NCBI GenBank assembly: GCA_029262055.1
Contig: JAJDAD010000054.1
Location: 27,187-91,186 of the forward strand
Source: Candidatus Zhuqueibacterota bacterium
GTDB taxonomy: Bacteria > Zhuqueibacterota > Zhuqueibacteria > Oceanimicrobiales > Oceanimicrobiaceae
DNA: 64,000 bases
Direction: 5' to 3'
Positions 34,884 to 43,766 of this stretch are shown piece by piece. Position numbers and translations under genes: made by a program. Within the stretch, counting starts at the first letter, position 1. Each line of letters opens with the position of its first letter. The notes under the pieces were generated by a model. It was not told where the DNA came from. It saw nothing but the letters and a program-made list of their open reading frames with translations, and made no database searches.

Positions 34884-35876
34884 TTGGAGCACCAGGAGCA
34901 CATTTTTTCGGTCGTCGTACCCCCGAACCAGACGCGTGAACGCCTGGATAAGTTTCTGGCGCGGTTCATCGGATCTGTGTCCCGCGCGCGTCTGCAAAAG
35001 GCGATTGCTGAAGACCTGGTGTTGGTGGACGGTACTCCCGCAAAAGCCAGTCACCAGGTTGCGCCGCAACAGCAGATTGTCGTATGCATTCCAAAGCCGC
35101 AACCGGTTGACATCCATCCTGAAAACATACCTCTCGACATAGTCTGCGAAGATGAACATCTTCTGGTGGTCAACAAGGCTGCGGGGATGGTCGTGCATCC
35201 GGCGTTTGCAAACTATACCGGCACACTGGTAAATGCGTTAATGCACCATTGCGGGAACCTCTCGTCGGTTGGCGGCAGGCAGAGGCCGGGCATTGTTCAT
35301 CGCATCGACAAGGACACATCCGGTCTCTTGGTTGTTGCCAAAAATGATGTCACGCATCAGGGTCTGTCCGCACAGTTTAGAGCGAAAAGTGCAGAGAGAC
35401 TGTATGAAGCCATCTGCTGGCACAAGTTTGACAAGAAGAGTGGCAGAGTGGAGAACTACATTGCCCGGAGTCCGAAAGACCGGAAACGCATGACAGTCCA
35501 GAAAACCGGTAAGATTGCAGCAACCAACTATCAGGTCGTTGAGAGTTTTGATGTTTTTTCCTTGCTGCAACTTCGCCTCGAGACCGGCCGGACCCACCAG
35601 ATCCGAGTCCATCTTTCCTACCTTGGCCACCCCATCCTGGGCGACGGTGAGTATGGCGGTCGCAACCGGCAACTGGGAGGATTGAGCAAGAGCCATTTCC
35701 AATTCGCTGCCGTTATTCTGGAGGCTATGCCCCGTCAAGCACTACACGCGAAGGTGCTTGGCTTTGTGCATCCGGTTACAAAAGAAAAGCTTCGGTTTGA
35801 AACAAACCTGCCGGAAGACATGAGCCTGGTGCTGGAAAAGTTACGCCTTCCAACCCGTGATTCTTTGCCAATTTAA
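34884..35876 (+). CDS. rluD: RluA/RluD-family pseudouridine synthase
   Basis: A protein of about 330 residues. The TTG at 34884 is preferred because TAAGGA lies nine bases upstream; a TTG at 34875 is also in frame. Residues about 15-75 are an S4 RNA-binding domain ('RERLDKFLARFIGSVSRARLQKAI'). The catalytic Asp is in 'HRIDKDTSGLL', with 'ETGRTHQIRVHL' and 'GHPILGDGEYGG' conserved. It converts uridines in 23S rRNA to pseudouridine. RluD (sites 1911/1915/1917) is the likeliest member given the S4 domain, but the specificity is inferred. No other gene follows closely. Confidence 0.92.
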   Translation: MEHQEHIFSVVVPPNQTRERLDKFLARFIGSVSRARLQKAIAEDLVLVDGTPAKASHQVAPQQQIVVCIPKPQPVDIHPENIPLDIVCEDEHLLVVNKAAGMVVHPAFANYTGTLVNALMHHCGNLSSVGGRQRPGIVHRIDKDTSGLLVVAKNDVTHQGLSAQFRAKSAERLYEAICWHKFDKKSGRVENYIARSPKDRKRMTVQKTGKIAATNYQVVESFDVFSLLQLRLETGRTHQIRVHLSYLGHPILGDGEYGGRNRQLGGLSKSHFQFAAVILEAMPRQALHAKVLGFVHPVTKEKLRFETNLPEDMSLVLEKLRLPTRDSLPI

Positions 35877-36331
35877 TCCCGCGCAGTCTTGCGAAAAACC
35901 ACTTGTTTGTGTGCCCGGCGTGGCCGGCGGCTCAGGTCATTGGAGCCGCGCATAAACCAAAAACGGCGGAACTGAGTTCCGCCGCTTCGGGAAAGGAGGG
36001 GTGGATGGAGATTCTTTTATGTGAAACAAGGGTCGCAACCCTTGTTATTCGCAGGAGTTTGCTCGATTGATAACAATTTTCATGCCAGTGGCAGGAAAAT
36101 TGCTTCATGGCGCTATGGCAGGATGTCGGAAGTCATGTAGAAACAACGTGATGGTCCTGTTGCTGCGGTCCCGTTATTTTTCGTAAGAATTCAGTCTGAA
36201 TCGCCTGAACTGTTTCAGCGTGAAACATAGGTTGGCCGGGTGAATCAATGAATTAAGGCGGGACAAGCGCTGCAATTTAGCTTGATTTTGGCGGCAGTCA
36301 TCAATAGAATGTAAAAACAACCGGAGGAACC
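35877..36331. other. Intergenic region with three consecutive hairpins
   Basis: These 455 bases hold no supported protein gene. Three clear inverted repeats lie in the first half: 35964-35984, 36025-36046 and 36074-36102. The second half (36103-36320) leads to the YggX-like gene and has no clear promoter. The row of stems could be a 3' processing or stabilising structure of the rluD transcript or a small structured RNA. Neither is proven. Confidence 0.4.
35964..35984 (-). terminator. GC-rich hairpin, terminator-like on the minus strand
   Basis: CGGCGGAACT and AGTTCCGCCG are perfect 10-base arms around a single G. On the minus strand the stem is followed directly by TTTTTGG, as in an intrinsic terminator. 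On the plus strand no T-run follows. Both flanking genes are on the plus strand, so its orientation is odd. Confidence 0.4.
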
Positions 36332-36562
36332 GTGTCGGATATTTTGTGTTCAAAATGTAATGAAACCAAGCCGGGGCTGACAGAGGCTCCTTTTCCCAAC
36401 GAGATGGGGCAAGCAGTACTTGCAAAAACCTGTGAAGATTGTTGGCAGGCGTGGGTCGGGCAGCAGTTGATGCTCATGAATGAATATCGTTTGGATCCAA
36501 TGGATGATGAACATAGCAGTTTCCTGGATCGCGAGATGATCAAGTTCTTGTGCCTGCACTAG
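36332..36562 (+). CDS. YggX-like protein (Fe-trafficking/oxidative damage protection) with a cysteine ribbon
   Basis: A 76-residue protein from a GTG with GGAGGA four bases upstream. 'APFPNEMGQAV', 'WQAWVGQQLMLMNEYRLDP' and 'FLDREMIKFL' align well with the YggX family (Fe(2+)-trafficking/oxidative-damage-protection protein). Unlike E. coli YggX it carries two CxxC pairs, CSKC near residue 6 and CEDC near residue 34, which could form a small metal site. YggX protects Fe-S enzymes in enterobacteria; whether this variant does so is inference. It is followed by an aldehyde dehydrogenase gene. Confidence 0.78.
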   Translation: MSDILCSKCNETKPGLTEAPFPNEMGQAVLAKTCEDCWQAWVGQQLMLMNEYRLDPMDDEHSSFLDREMIKFLCLH

Positions 36563-36587
36563 TCCCGAAAGCAAATATGTAGATCAA

Positions 36588-38186
36588 ATGACTGCTCACA
36601 TCAACTCCAGAACCCCTCCCGTTGCCGCTGATTCCGGTAAATCGGTCGCGGGCTTTACCCCCACCAGCCCGGAGGACTTGCCCGAGATCATAGGGTCTGC
36701 GGAGAATGCCCTGCAGGAGTGGTCCGCCTTGTCCCTGGCTGACCGCAAGGCCTGCTTGCGCAGGGCTTATCACGAGTTCCACAATGCCAAAGATGAAGTG
36801 GCGGAACTTGTTTCGTCTGAAACCGGAAAGCCGTTGTGCGAGGCATATTCCAGTGAAATCCTGCCCGTCCTGGATTGCTTCAAATATTATCTGGGCAATA
36901 TTCAAAGATTCATCAGAGAAACGACGGTGACACCGATCAATCCGCTCCTGAGATTGCGGAGAGGCGTGGTTAGGTATGAGCCGCTTGGTGTTGTCGCTGT
37001 CATTTCTCCGTGGAACTTTCCGCTGCTACTGTCAATGCAGCACATCGTTCCCGCGCTCCTGATTGGAAATGTCGTCATCCACAAACCATCTGAACTTACG
37101 ACTCTGACCGGCCTCAAGCTTCGCGAGGTTTTCGACCGGGCCTCGTTGCCCAAAGATGTCCTGCAGGTCGTCGCCGGCTTTGCCGATCTGGGCGCGGCCC
37201 TGGTTAGCTCAGCGGTTGACAAAATTTTCTTTACCGGCAGTTCTGCGGTCGGGAGAAAGGTCTATCAGGCGGCCGCGCAAAACCTGACGCCTGTCAATAT
37301 GGAGCTTGGCGGCAGTGACCCTATGGTCATTCTGGAAGATGCGAACCTGGAAAAGGCCGCCAATGCCGCACTTTGGGGTGGTTTTACCAACGCCGGGCAG
37401 GCCTGTGTTTCCGTCGAACGCATCTACGTTCATGAAAAACGCCACTCGGAATTCCTCGAAAAGCTATTGAGCAAAGCTAGGCGATTGCGCCTCGATGAAT
37501 CGGGGCCTGACAACGATGTTGGCGGTATGATCAACGAGGTACAACGGGACAAGGTCGCGGCGATGGTGAATCAGATGGAAGCCGGTGGCGCTGTTCTACT
37601 CCTCGGTGGTACCGAGAGCAATGAGCGGAGTAAGGAGTCTTTGCGGCCCACGATCATTTCCGGGCGTGATGCTGAGACTCCGCTCGGCGACCAGGAGATC
37701 TTTGGTCCCGTATTCAGCGTAACACCATTCGCGACTGATGACCAGGCGATAGAGCGGGCCAATGCATCGCGCTATGGTCTGTCCGCCAGCATTTGGACCG
37801 AGGATAAAAAGAGAGGTTTAATGCTCGCCAATGGAATAGAAGCGGCTACGGTTCACGTTAATGAAGTAATGTCCCACCTTGCACAGTTTGAGGCACCATA
37901 TGCGGGTTACAAGGAAAGCGGGCTCGGTGTGAGCCGCGGGCCATGGGGCATCCAGGAGTTAGTGCGCACCAAATACGTCACTGTAGATCGACCCTGGCTC
38001 AGTTGGTTTCTGCGGACAACCCTAAGGCATCTGGGTGACAACAACGTTTGGTGGTTCCACTATGGGCGCGAGCGGGCTGCCGATTTCCGCGCCTTCGCAG
38101 ACTTCCTACACTCGAAGTCGCTTCTGAGTAGGATCCAATCCGGTTTCGGAGCGCTGCGGGCATTGTTCAGAAAGGATTTCTTGTAA
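36588..38186 (+). CDS. Aldehyde dehydrogenase family protein
   Basis: A 532-residue NAD(P)-dependent aldehyde dehydrogenase. 'ISPWNFPLLLSMQHIVPALLIGN' is the cofactor-binding region, the general base is in 'NMELGGSDP', and the nucleophile is the Cys of 'NAGQACVSVERIYV'. 'QEIFGPVFSVTPF' follows. The C-terminal 60 residues beyond the usual end ('FLRTTLRHLGDNNVWWFHYGR') form a basic extension. The aldehyde oxidised is not determinable. It starts 25 bases after the YggX-like gene. Confidence 0.92.
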   Translation: MTAHINSRTPPVAADSGKSVAGFTPTSPEDLPEIIGSAENALQEWSALSLADRKACLRRAYHEFHNAKDEVAELVSSETGKPLCEAYSSEILPVLDCFKYYLGNIQRFIRETTVTPINPLLRLRRGVVRYEPLGVVAVISPWNFPLLLSMQHIVPALLIGNVVIHKPSELTTLTGLKLREVFDRASLPKDVLQVVAGFADLGAALVSSAVDKIFFTGSSAVGRKVYQAAAQNLTPVNMELGGSDPMVILEDANLEKAANAALWGGFTNAGQACVSVERIYVHEKRHSEFLEKLLSKARRLRLDESGPDNDVGGMINEVQRDKVAAMVNQMEAGGAVLLLGGTESNERSKESLRPTIISGRDAETPLGDQEIFGPVFSVTPFATDDQAIERANASRYGLSASIWTEDKKRGLMLANGIEAATVHVNEVMSHLAQFEAPYAGYKESGLGVSRGPWGIQELVRTKYVTVDRPWLSWFLRTTLRHLGDNNVWWFHYGRERAADFRAFADFLHSKSLLSRIQSGFGALRALFRKDFL

Positions 38187-38282
38187 GAATCTACAATAGC
38201 CGGCCTGTCCCCGGCGGTTTAACCAGGCTTGTCCAGATGACTGGCTACCCCGGTGTCAACACTGATTCATTCGAGACAAGCC

Positions 38283-38311
38283 TTGACATGCGGACATTCA
38301 TTTCGTATATT
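38283..38311 (+). promoter_or_regulatory. Strong sigma-70-type promoter before the cytidylyltransferase gene
   Basis: A consensus -35 TTGACA (38283-38288) is separated by exactly 17 bases from a near-consensus -10 TATATT (38306-38311). The start codon is about 117 bases downstream. The leader carries no recognised riboswitch. Confidence 0.65.
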
Positions 38312-38428
38312 GAAGGCTAACTTTTTTGAATAGATTTTACACAAGTGTAACACCGGCACATTGCTGCGTGGCTCAATATTACGATTGACTAACTGTCAGC
38401 GATTCTAAATCTGAGCGGAGTGGAGAAC

Positions 38429-39967
38429 ATGGCGCTTAATTCGCACGATGATAACATATGCACCTCAGAATTGTCCTTCGACGAATCTTCTGTAGAGTTT
38501 GGCTCCTTTAACCCGGCTCGACCGATCACCAAGGCCGTTATCATTGCCGCAGGCAATGGTAGCCGATTGCACGGTTACCAGAATGGCCGTCCGAAGCCGC
38601 TGCTAAAGGTCGGTGGGCTTCATCTGCTCGAGCGCGTAGTCCTCTCCGCAAAAAAAGTCGGCATCAACGAGTTTGTCATCGTTATCGGGTACCAGGCGGC
38701 TCGTATCAGAAAGACAATCAACGCCAAGAAGCTGGGTGTGAAGATAACCTGGGTCCGTAACATTGACTGGCGTCGCCCCAATGGTGTGTCGGTGCTGAAG
38801 GCGGAGCGGTTTGTTGGCGGCAGGTTCCTGTTGTTCATGTCGGACCACATTTTTGATTACCGTACTTTGTGCAAACTGCGGACTCTGGAGCTGGGCTCCG
38901 ATGCCGGTGCGCTTTGCGTCGACCACAACCTGAACCGGGTGCCCAATCTTGACGACGCGACCAAGGTGAGAACGGAAAACGGCCGCCTGATCAATTTGAA
39001 CAAGAGTCTCGCTGATTTTAATGCCATTGACACAGGCATTTTTGTGCTCACCCCCGATCTGTTCGAAGCCCTACGCCAGAGCCAAATGCGTGGCGATGAA
39101 TCTCTTTCAGGTGGGATTGGAATTCTTTCACAGCAGGGGAGAATGCGGACCGTCGACATCGGCGACCGTTTTTGGCAAGACGTTGACACAATCCCGGATG
39201 CACGTCATGCGGAACGACTTCTGCTGAAAGCGACCCGCTCCAAAGGCGATGGGTTCATCTCCAAAACCATCAACCGCCGAATCTCGAATCGTATCACGCG
39301 CTGGCTGCTCAAGACGCCTTTGACTCCGAACCAGATTTCTGTTCTCAATCTGGTGTTCTCTATTTTCGTCGCCTGGCTGGTATCCATTGGCAAGCCGATG
39401 ACGACCGCTCTGGGTGGCGTACTCTTTCAACTGTCGTCTGTGCTCGACGGCTGCGACGGCGAGGTGGCGGTTACCAAACTGAAGGACTCCAAGTCTGGTG
39501 CGGTCGTAGACACTGTTACCGACCAGTTATCCTACCTCAGCTTCATTGTTGGTGTGACGATCGGGACGTTCAGGGCAACCAACAACCCAATCGTGTTTCT
39601 TATTGCAGGCGTCCTGGTTGTGTTTGTCCTGCTGGGGCTAAATCTCGGCAGATTGTACGTCAGGTCACAAGACTCCGGAAGCCTCAGAAGCCTGGACTCT
39701 GCGATCGCCGGCATGAATCACTCCGGTCAGAAGATTTGGTATCTCAAGTTTTTTGGTATGATTCATCACCTTGGCCGCCGTGACGCTTTTTCATTTGCCG
39801 CGATGGTGGTGATGCTTTTCGGGAATATCACGATCTTCTTTGGAGCGCTCATGATCACTTTGGCGATAATAAGTGCGGGACAAGGTTTAACCTCCATCTT
39901 CCTTCTTAGTCGCAGTAATAGTCTCAGCCTGTTGCCGGCAGTAAAGAGCTTTCTGCGCTCAAGGTAG
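38429..39967 (+). CDS. Bifunctional nucleotidyltransferase / CDP-alcohol phosphatidyltransferase (IPCT-DIPPS-like)
   Basis: A protein of 512 residues; the ATG at 38429 has GGAG eight bases upstream. The N-terminal half (about 25-265) is a nucleotidyltransferase with 'IIAAGNGSRLHGY' and 'RPKPLLKVGG'. The C-terminal half (about 285-500) has several membrane segments and the CDP-alcohol motif D-G-C-D-G-E-V-A-V ... G-A-V-V-D-T-V-T-D. The usual Arg after Ala is Val here. The same fusion in archaea and hyperthermophilic bacteria makes CDP-inositol and then di-inositol-phosphate phosphate. Here the substrate is unknown; a phospholipid head-group role fits the downstream genes. Confidence 0.75.
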   Translation: MALNSHDDNICTSELSFDESSVEFGSFNPARPITKAVIIAAGNGSRLHGYQNGRPKPLLKVGGLHLLERVVLSAKKVGINEFVIVIGYQAARIRKTINAKKLGVKITWVRNIDWRRPNGVSVLKAERFVGGRFLLFMSDHIFDYRTLCKLRTLELGSDAGALCVDHNLNRVPNLDDATKVRTENGRLINLNKSLADFNAIDTGIFVLTPDLFEALRQSQMRGDESLSGGIGILSQQGRMRTVDIGDRFWQDVDTIPDARHAERLLLKATRSKGDGFISKTINRRISNRITRWLLKTPLTPNQISVLNLVFSIFVAWLVSIGKPMTTALGGVLFQLSSVLDGCDGEVAVTKLKDSKSGAVVDTVTDQLSYLSFIVGVTIGTFRATNNPIVFLIAGVLVVFVLLGLNLGRLYVRSQDSGSLRSLDSAIAGMNHSGQKIWYLKFFGMIHHLGRRDAFSFAAMVVMLFGNITIFFGALMITLAIISAGQGLTSIFLLSRSNSLSLLPAVKSFLRSR

Positions 39968-40252
39968 TTGACGGTTTCTGCCGGGCCACACGGGTTATTC
40001 TGCCAGGGGACGGGTGCCGTCAGTACTACCTCTCAGGATTTATTCCAGGTTCTCCTCAGACATTTATGCGAAAAGTGCCGGCGTGGATGATGTCGATCCA
40101 TCGTTTGGCAATCGCTACAATCAGTTGTTTTCAAGCATGTTAGTACTTTTTTATTTAGGATCTAAGCGGGAACCAAGATTCTCCTTTCTTCGTTGCATAC
40201 ATACCTTGACAACGTCAACTTGGAAAATGATTACCAGATGATCTGTGATTAG

Positions 40253-41512
40253 ATGATAGCCCAAAGCTCTTACAAAAAGCGTGTTTTGCTCTACTCCAGC
40301 GCACTTTGTTTTTCCATCACCTTGATGCGGCCCGGATTGTCGTTGGTGCATGCCACCAGCAACAACCGTAGCGCTGAACAAGTTGTGGCGGAATCCTACT
40401 CCCAGTTGCGCGCGCTCTACGCCAAGAGAGGTACTTTGGCCGAAGAAGCGTTTCGGGCAGAAGTGAACCAGATAATCACGGCCCTGTTTGACATACAGCG
40501 TTTAGCGCCGCAATTGCTTCCCAACCATTGGAGCAGTCTCGACCTGCATTCCCGGACGGAATTTGAAAAAGCGCTAGTTGTTTCCATCGGCAAGAAAATT
40601 GACTTGCTGTTACCAGGACTAAGTGTCGGTTTCCCTGAGTTGGTGGTTACGACAACAGAAGTTCGGGATAACTTTACTCGCCTCAACTATTCGATAAACC
40701 GGGACAAGCAGCTTTCTGTTTTCTTGCTTAAGAAACCCGATAGCGGGTGGCAGATAAGTAATGTAAAGACCGGCAAGAAAAGTTTGCGGCAAACATATTA
40801 TCAGTCTTGTAAAAAGCTCATCGACAAATATTCATTCCGTTACCTTATCGGTGAAATGATAGATGCCGGCTACATTGTTTTGGAGGATTTTGAGGCGACA
40901 GCATCAGGGGACTTGCCGAATGGCTGGACCTGGAAAAGCAAAGATGATGAAAAGAACAAGCCGTACGAGGTGGTTGCTGACGATAGTGGTAACCACTATC
41001 TTGCCGCCCGTGACCAGGGCGAGTCCGTGATCATGGGAAAGGACATTAAGTGGAACATCAAGAAGTATCCCTATATTTCTTTCCGCTGGCGTGGCTTGCG
41101 CCTGCCGGAAGGTGGAGATGAGCGCTTCAATCGTTCAGTCGACAGCGCTGCCGGCGTGTATTTCGTTTACAAAAAGAAGCTCGGGCTGATTCCTGTATCT
41201 GTCAAGTTCGTCTGGAGTACCACTTTGCCGGTGGGCGCGGCTATGCAGCGCAGTGGCGTCGGCCGCCCCTGGATGGTAATTGCGGAGAGCGGTGAGGACA
41301 ATCTCGGTCAGTGGCACACCTACACATTCAATCTATACGAGGCGTACAAGAAGACTTTCGGTGGCACGCCGCCGGACAAGCCTATCGGCGTAGGCGTGTT
41401 GTCGGATGCAAACTCCACCAAGTCAAGTGCTCATGCCGATTACGATGATATCAGGGCGTTGAAGAATGCCAACGCCGATGCAGGTGTTACTCAGATTATG
41501 GATGCGGAATAG
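40253..41512 (+). CDS. Fusion of an MlaC-like domain with a DUF3047 domain
   Basis: A 419-residue protein with an N-terminal signal-like segment (about residues 10-33). Residues about 40-205 resemble MlaC/Ttg2D lipid-carrier domains: 'FDIQRLAPQLLPNHWSSLDLHSRTEFEKAL' and 'GWQISNVKTGKKSLRQTY'. Residues about 210-410 match DUF3047: 'VLEDFEATASGDLPNGWTW', 'YPYISFRWRGLRLPEGGDER', 'AAGVYFVYKKK', 'GQWHTYTFNLYEAYKKTFGG', 'DANSTKSSAHADYDDI'. MlaC-type domains carry phospholipids across the periplasm. The DUF3047 role is unknown. Five bases separate it from the TolC-like gene. Confidence 0.7.
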   Translation: MIAQSSYKKRVLLYSSALCFSITLMRPGLSLVHATSNNRSAEQVVAESYSQLRALYAKRGTLAEEAFRAEVNQIITALFDIQRLAPQLLPNHWSSLDLHSRTEFEKALVVSIGKKIDLLLPGLSVGFPELVVTTTEVRDNFTRLNYSINRDKQLSVFLLKKPDSGWQISNVKTGKKSLRQTYYQSCKKLIDKYSFRYLIGEMIDAGYIVLEDFEATASGDLPNGWTWKSKDDEKNKPYEVVADDSGNHYLAARDQGESVIMGKDIKWNIKKYPYISFRWRGLRLPEGGDERFNRSVDSAAGVYFVYKKKLGLIPVSVKFVWSTTLPVGAAMQRSGVGRPWMVIAESGEDNLGQWHTYTFNLYEAYKKTFGGTPPDKPIGVGVLSDANSTKSSAHADYDDIRALKNANADAGVTQIMDAE

Positions 41513-41517
41513 ACCGG

Positions 41518-42900
41518 ATGCGCACTGGAAACAGATGGTCCCTCGGTGTAGTTGTCTTGTTGGGCTCTGCTTTTGTTCCGCTGTTCGGGAAGGGCGAAGA
41601 GAACAAGCTGCTGCTGACCCTCAGTCGTTGCGAAGAACTGGCCCTGGCAAACAACCCGAATGTCAATGATGCCAGGCTGAAACTCGAACTGTCCGCCGCC
41701 AGGCAACTGCAGGCGTCGCACGCGCGGTTTTTGCCAAAATTTGAGGTGCGGAATATTTGGGGACCCAGTCCCAAGGCCGACGGTGTCTTTAACGAATTCG
41801 GGGTGCTTTCTTCCCCGGACACATCAACCGGTTTCGACGACCTTCGCTTTTTCACGGAAGTTGAGCTCAACTTAATCCAACCCATTTTTACGTTCGGCAA
41901 ACTCAGCTCTCTCAATCGGGCTGCTTCATACGGAGTGCAGGCCGAGCAGGCCAACCTGGAAAAACAAAATGCGGATGCAAAGCTGCAGATCAGGGAGCTC
42001 TATTGGGGGCTTCTCTTGGGGAAGGACTTGTTGGCCGTAGTTGCAGACGCCAAAAAGGAGATGGAAAAGGCTGAAGACCAGTTGGAGGAAAAGCTCGATG
42101 AAGGCGCGGAAGATGTGAGTCAGACAGACCTTTTCAAGTTGCAGCTTTTCAAGTACGAAATAGGAAAACGTCACCGGGAGGTGTTGGCGCGCATCGATCT
42201 GGCCCGCTCGGCCCTGAGAACGGCGGCCGGCCTTGGCCCTGCTGAGGCGTTCGAATTAACGGAGACAGAACTTGAGCCCATCCCGGTCCAAATTATGAGC
42301 TATGAAGATTATTTGGACCTGGCTATCAGGCACCGGCCGGAACGTGCCCAATTGCAGGCCGGTTTAGGGGCCCGCAGCAGCCTGATACAGGTTTCCAAGA
42401 GCGATTACTATCCCCACTTCTTTCTGGGCGGGCAAGTTAAGTACAACTATGCTAAGGACAGGTTTGACCCGAGGAATCCGTTTGTAAACAATCCGACTAA
42501 CTTTTTCCGTCCCGGTTTTGTGCTAGGTGCGACGCTCAATCTCAACTTCATCCAGACCCGGGATAAAGTCCGCCGGGCGGAAATTGAGTACCGCCAACTG
42601 GCAGAAAAGGAGGAAGTGCTCGACGACGGAATCAAATTGGAGGTCAAGAAGGTCTACCTTGATCTCAGACAATCTGAAACCAACCTGCGAGAGAGCCGTA
42701 AAGCACTGAAGGCTAGCGACAATTGGCTCAGATCGGTCAGCATGACTTTTGATATTGGCGTAGGCGAGACCAAAGAGTTGATCGATGCGTATAAGGCAAA
42801 TAGTGAGATGCAGTCAGAAAATCTGCAAAACATTTTTAAGTTTAATCTGAATGCTGCTAAACTGAGCAAGGCGATTGGCCGGGACGTATTTCATAACTAG
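41518..42900 (+). CDS. TolC-family outer-membrane efflux protein
   Basis: A 460-residue protein with a signal peptide (residues 1 to about 24). It has two internally similar halves of long helices and short strands typical of TolC: 'LTLSRCEELALANNPNVNDARLKLELSAARQLQASHARFLP' and 'YLDLAIRHRPERAQLQAGLGARSSLIQVSKSDYYP'. TolC forms a trimeric outer-membrane tunnel with periplasmic helical barrel. Genes upstream and downstream encode MlaC-type proteins, but no inner-membrane pump is adjacent. The cargo is unknown. Confidence 0.88.
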   Translation: MRTGNRWSLGVVVLLGSAFVPLFGKGEENKLLLTLSRCEELALANNPNVNDARLKLELSAARQLQASHARFLPKFEVRNIWGPSPKADGVFNEFGVLSSPDTSTGFDDLRFFTEVELNLIQPIFTFGKLSSLNRAASYGVQAEQANLEKQNADAKLQIRELYWGLLLGKDLLAVVADAKKEMEKAEDQLEEKLDEGAEDVSQTDLFKLQLFKYEIGKRHREVLARIDLARSALRTAAGLGPAEAFELTETELEPIPVQIMSYEDYLDLAIRHRPERAQLQAGLGARSSLIQVSKSDYYPHFFLGGQVKYNYAKDRFDPRNPFVNNPTNFFRPGFVLGATLNLNFIQTRDKVRRAEIEYRQLAEKEEVLDDGIKLEVKKVYLDLRQSETNLRESRKALKASDNWLRSVSMTFDIGVGETKELIDAYKANSEMQSENLQNIFKFNLNAAKLSKAIGRDVFHN

Positions 42901-42921
42901 CAGGAGTTGAGAACGCAGACA

Positions 42922-43521
42922 ATGAAAAAGCTAACCCGTTTGTTTCACGTCGGATTGCTCGGGGCGATCTCACCATTTATTATTTCAGTCGCATTGGCGG
43001 GTGAGACTTCGCCGGTCGAGCTGATCAAGTCTCGTAATGAGGCCGTCGAAAAGGCATTGAACGATGCCGGAGAGCATGTCAGCGAGACGACTAAAGAAGC
43101 GCTGAAGGATATTATCAACGGAGTCATTGACTTTTGGGAGCTGTCACGGCGAGCCTTGGGTAAACACTGGAAAGAGCGGAGCGAGAAGGAGCAGGGTGAT
43201 TTTGTCTCGGTGTTTCAGAAGCTCATCCGGAACTCATCGGTAAAGAAGCTAGAAGCCTACAAGGCCGACCGCATCGAGTATGAAGAGCCGGAGATAGATG
43301 GCGAGAAAGCCAAGATCAACACCATTGCTTACAAGGACAAAAAACAGATTGAGGTGTTATACAAAATGCACAAGGTTGGCGATGAGTGGAAAGTCGTTGA
43401 CATGGAGATAGACGGAGCCAGTACCGCGCGCAATTACCGCGAGTCTTTTTACCGGCAGATTGCAAAAACATCGTATCAGCAGATGTATGATAAGTTGCTG
43501 AAACGTCTGGGTGACAGCTAG
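42922..43521 (+). CDS. MlaC/Ttg2D-family periplasmic lipid-carrier-like protein
   Basis: The ATG at 42922 gives 199 residues with a signal peptide ('MKKLTRLFHVGLLGAI...ALAGE'). The mature part fits MlaC: 'VIDFWELSRRALGKHWKERSEKEQGDFVSVFQKLI', 'KQIEVLYKMHKVGDEWKVVDMEIDGASTARNYRESF'. MlaC moves phospholipids between the outer and inner membranes in the Mla system, together with MlaA and MlaFEDB, none of which is visible here. A ribosome-site CAGGAG lies upstream at 42901-42906. A terminator follows 29 bases after the stop. Confidence 0.85.
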   Translation: MKKLTRLFHVGLLGAISPFIISVALAGETSPVELIKSRNEAVEKALNDAGEHVSETTKEALKDIINGVIDFWELSRRALGKHWKERSEKEQGDFVSVFQKLIRNSSVKKLEAYKADRIEYEEPEIDGEKAKINTIAYKDKKQIEVLYKMHKVGDEWKVVDMEIDGASTARNYRESFYRQIAKTSYQQMYDKLLKRLGDS

Positions 43522-43550
43522 CCATCTAACCTCCCGGCAGAATGGAGCAA

Positions 43551-43582
43551 GCCATCGTCGAGACTCGGCGATGGCTTTTTTT
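43551..43582 (+). terminator. Intrinsic terminator after the MlaC-like gene
   Basis: GCCATCG (43551-43557) pairs with CGATGGC (43569-43575), with an inner CGAG/CTCG extension around a single A. Seven T residues follow (43576-43582). It closes the transcription unit that contains the lipid-carrier-like genes. Confidence 0.9.
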
Positions 43583-43766
43583 ACACCTGGAGCCGGCTGT
43601 CAGGGATTCCGGCAAACTTGACATTAGGCACTCCTATGATTAAATTGCTAATCTTTCGACTGAGTCAAACAACAGGCTGGCGTGAACTGTAACGTTGACT
43701 TGGCCCATAGCCTTTGTTGTGAATACCACTTTTCCGGAGTCTTAGAGCTTGACTTTGAAGCTGCAA

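Noticed and set aside
40014..40241. 75-codon plus-strand frame between the transferase and MlaC-DUF3047 genes
   Set aside because: No family likeness and no ribosome site. The region looks like the leader of the downstream gene.
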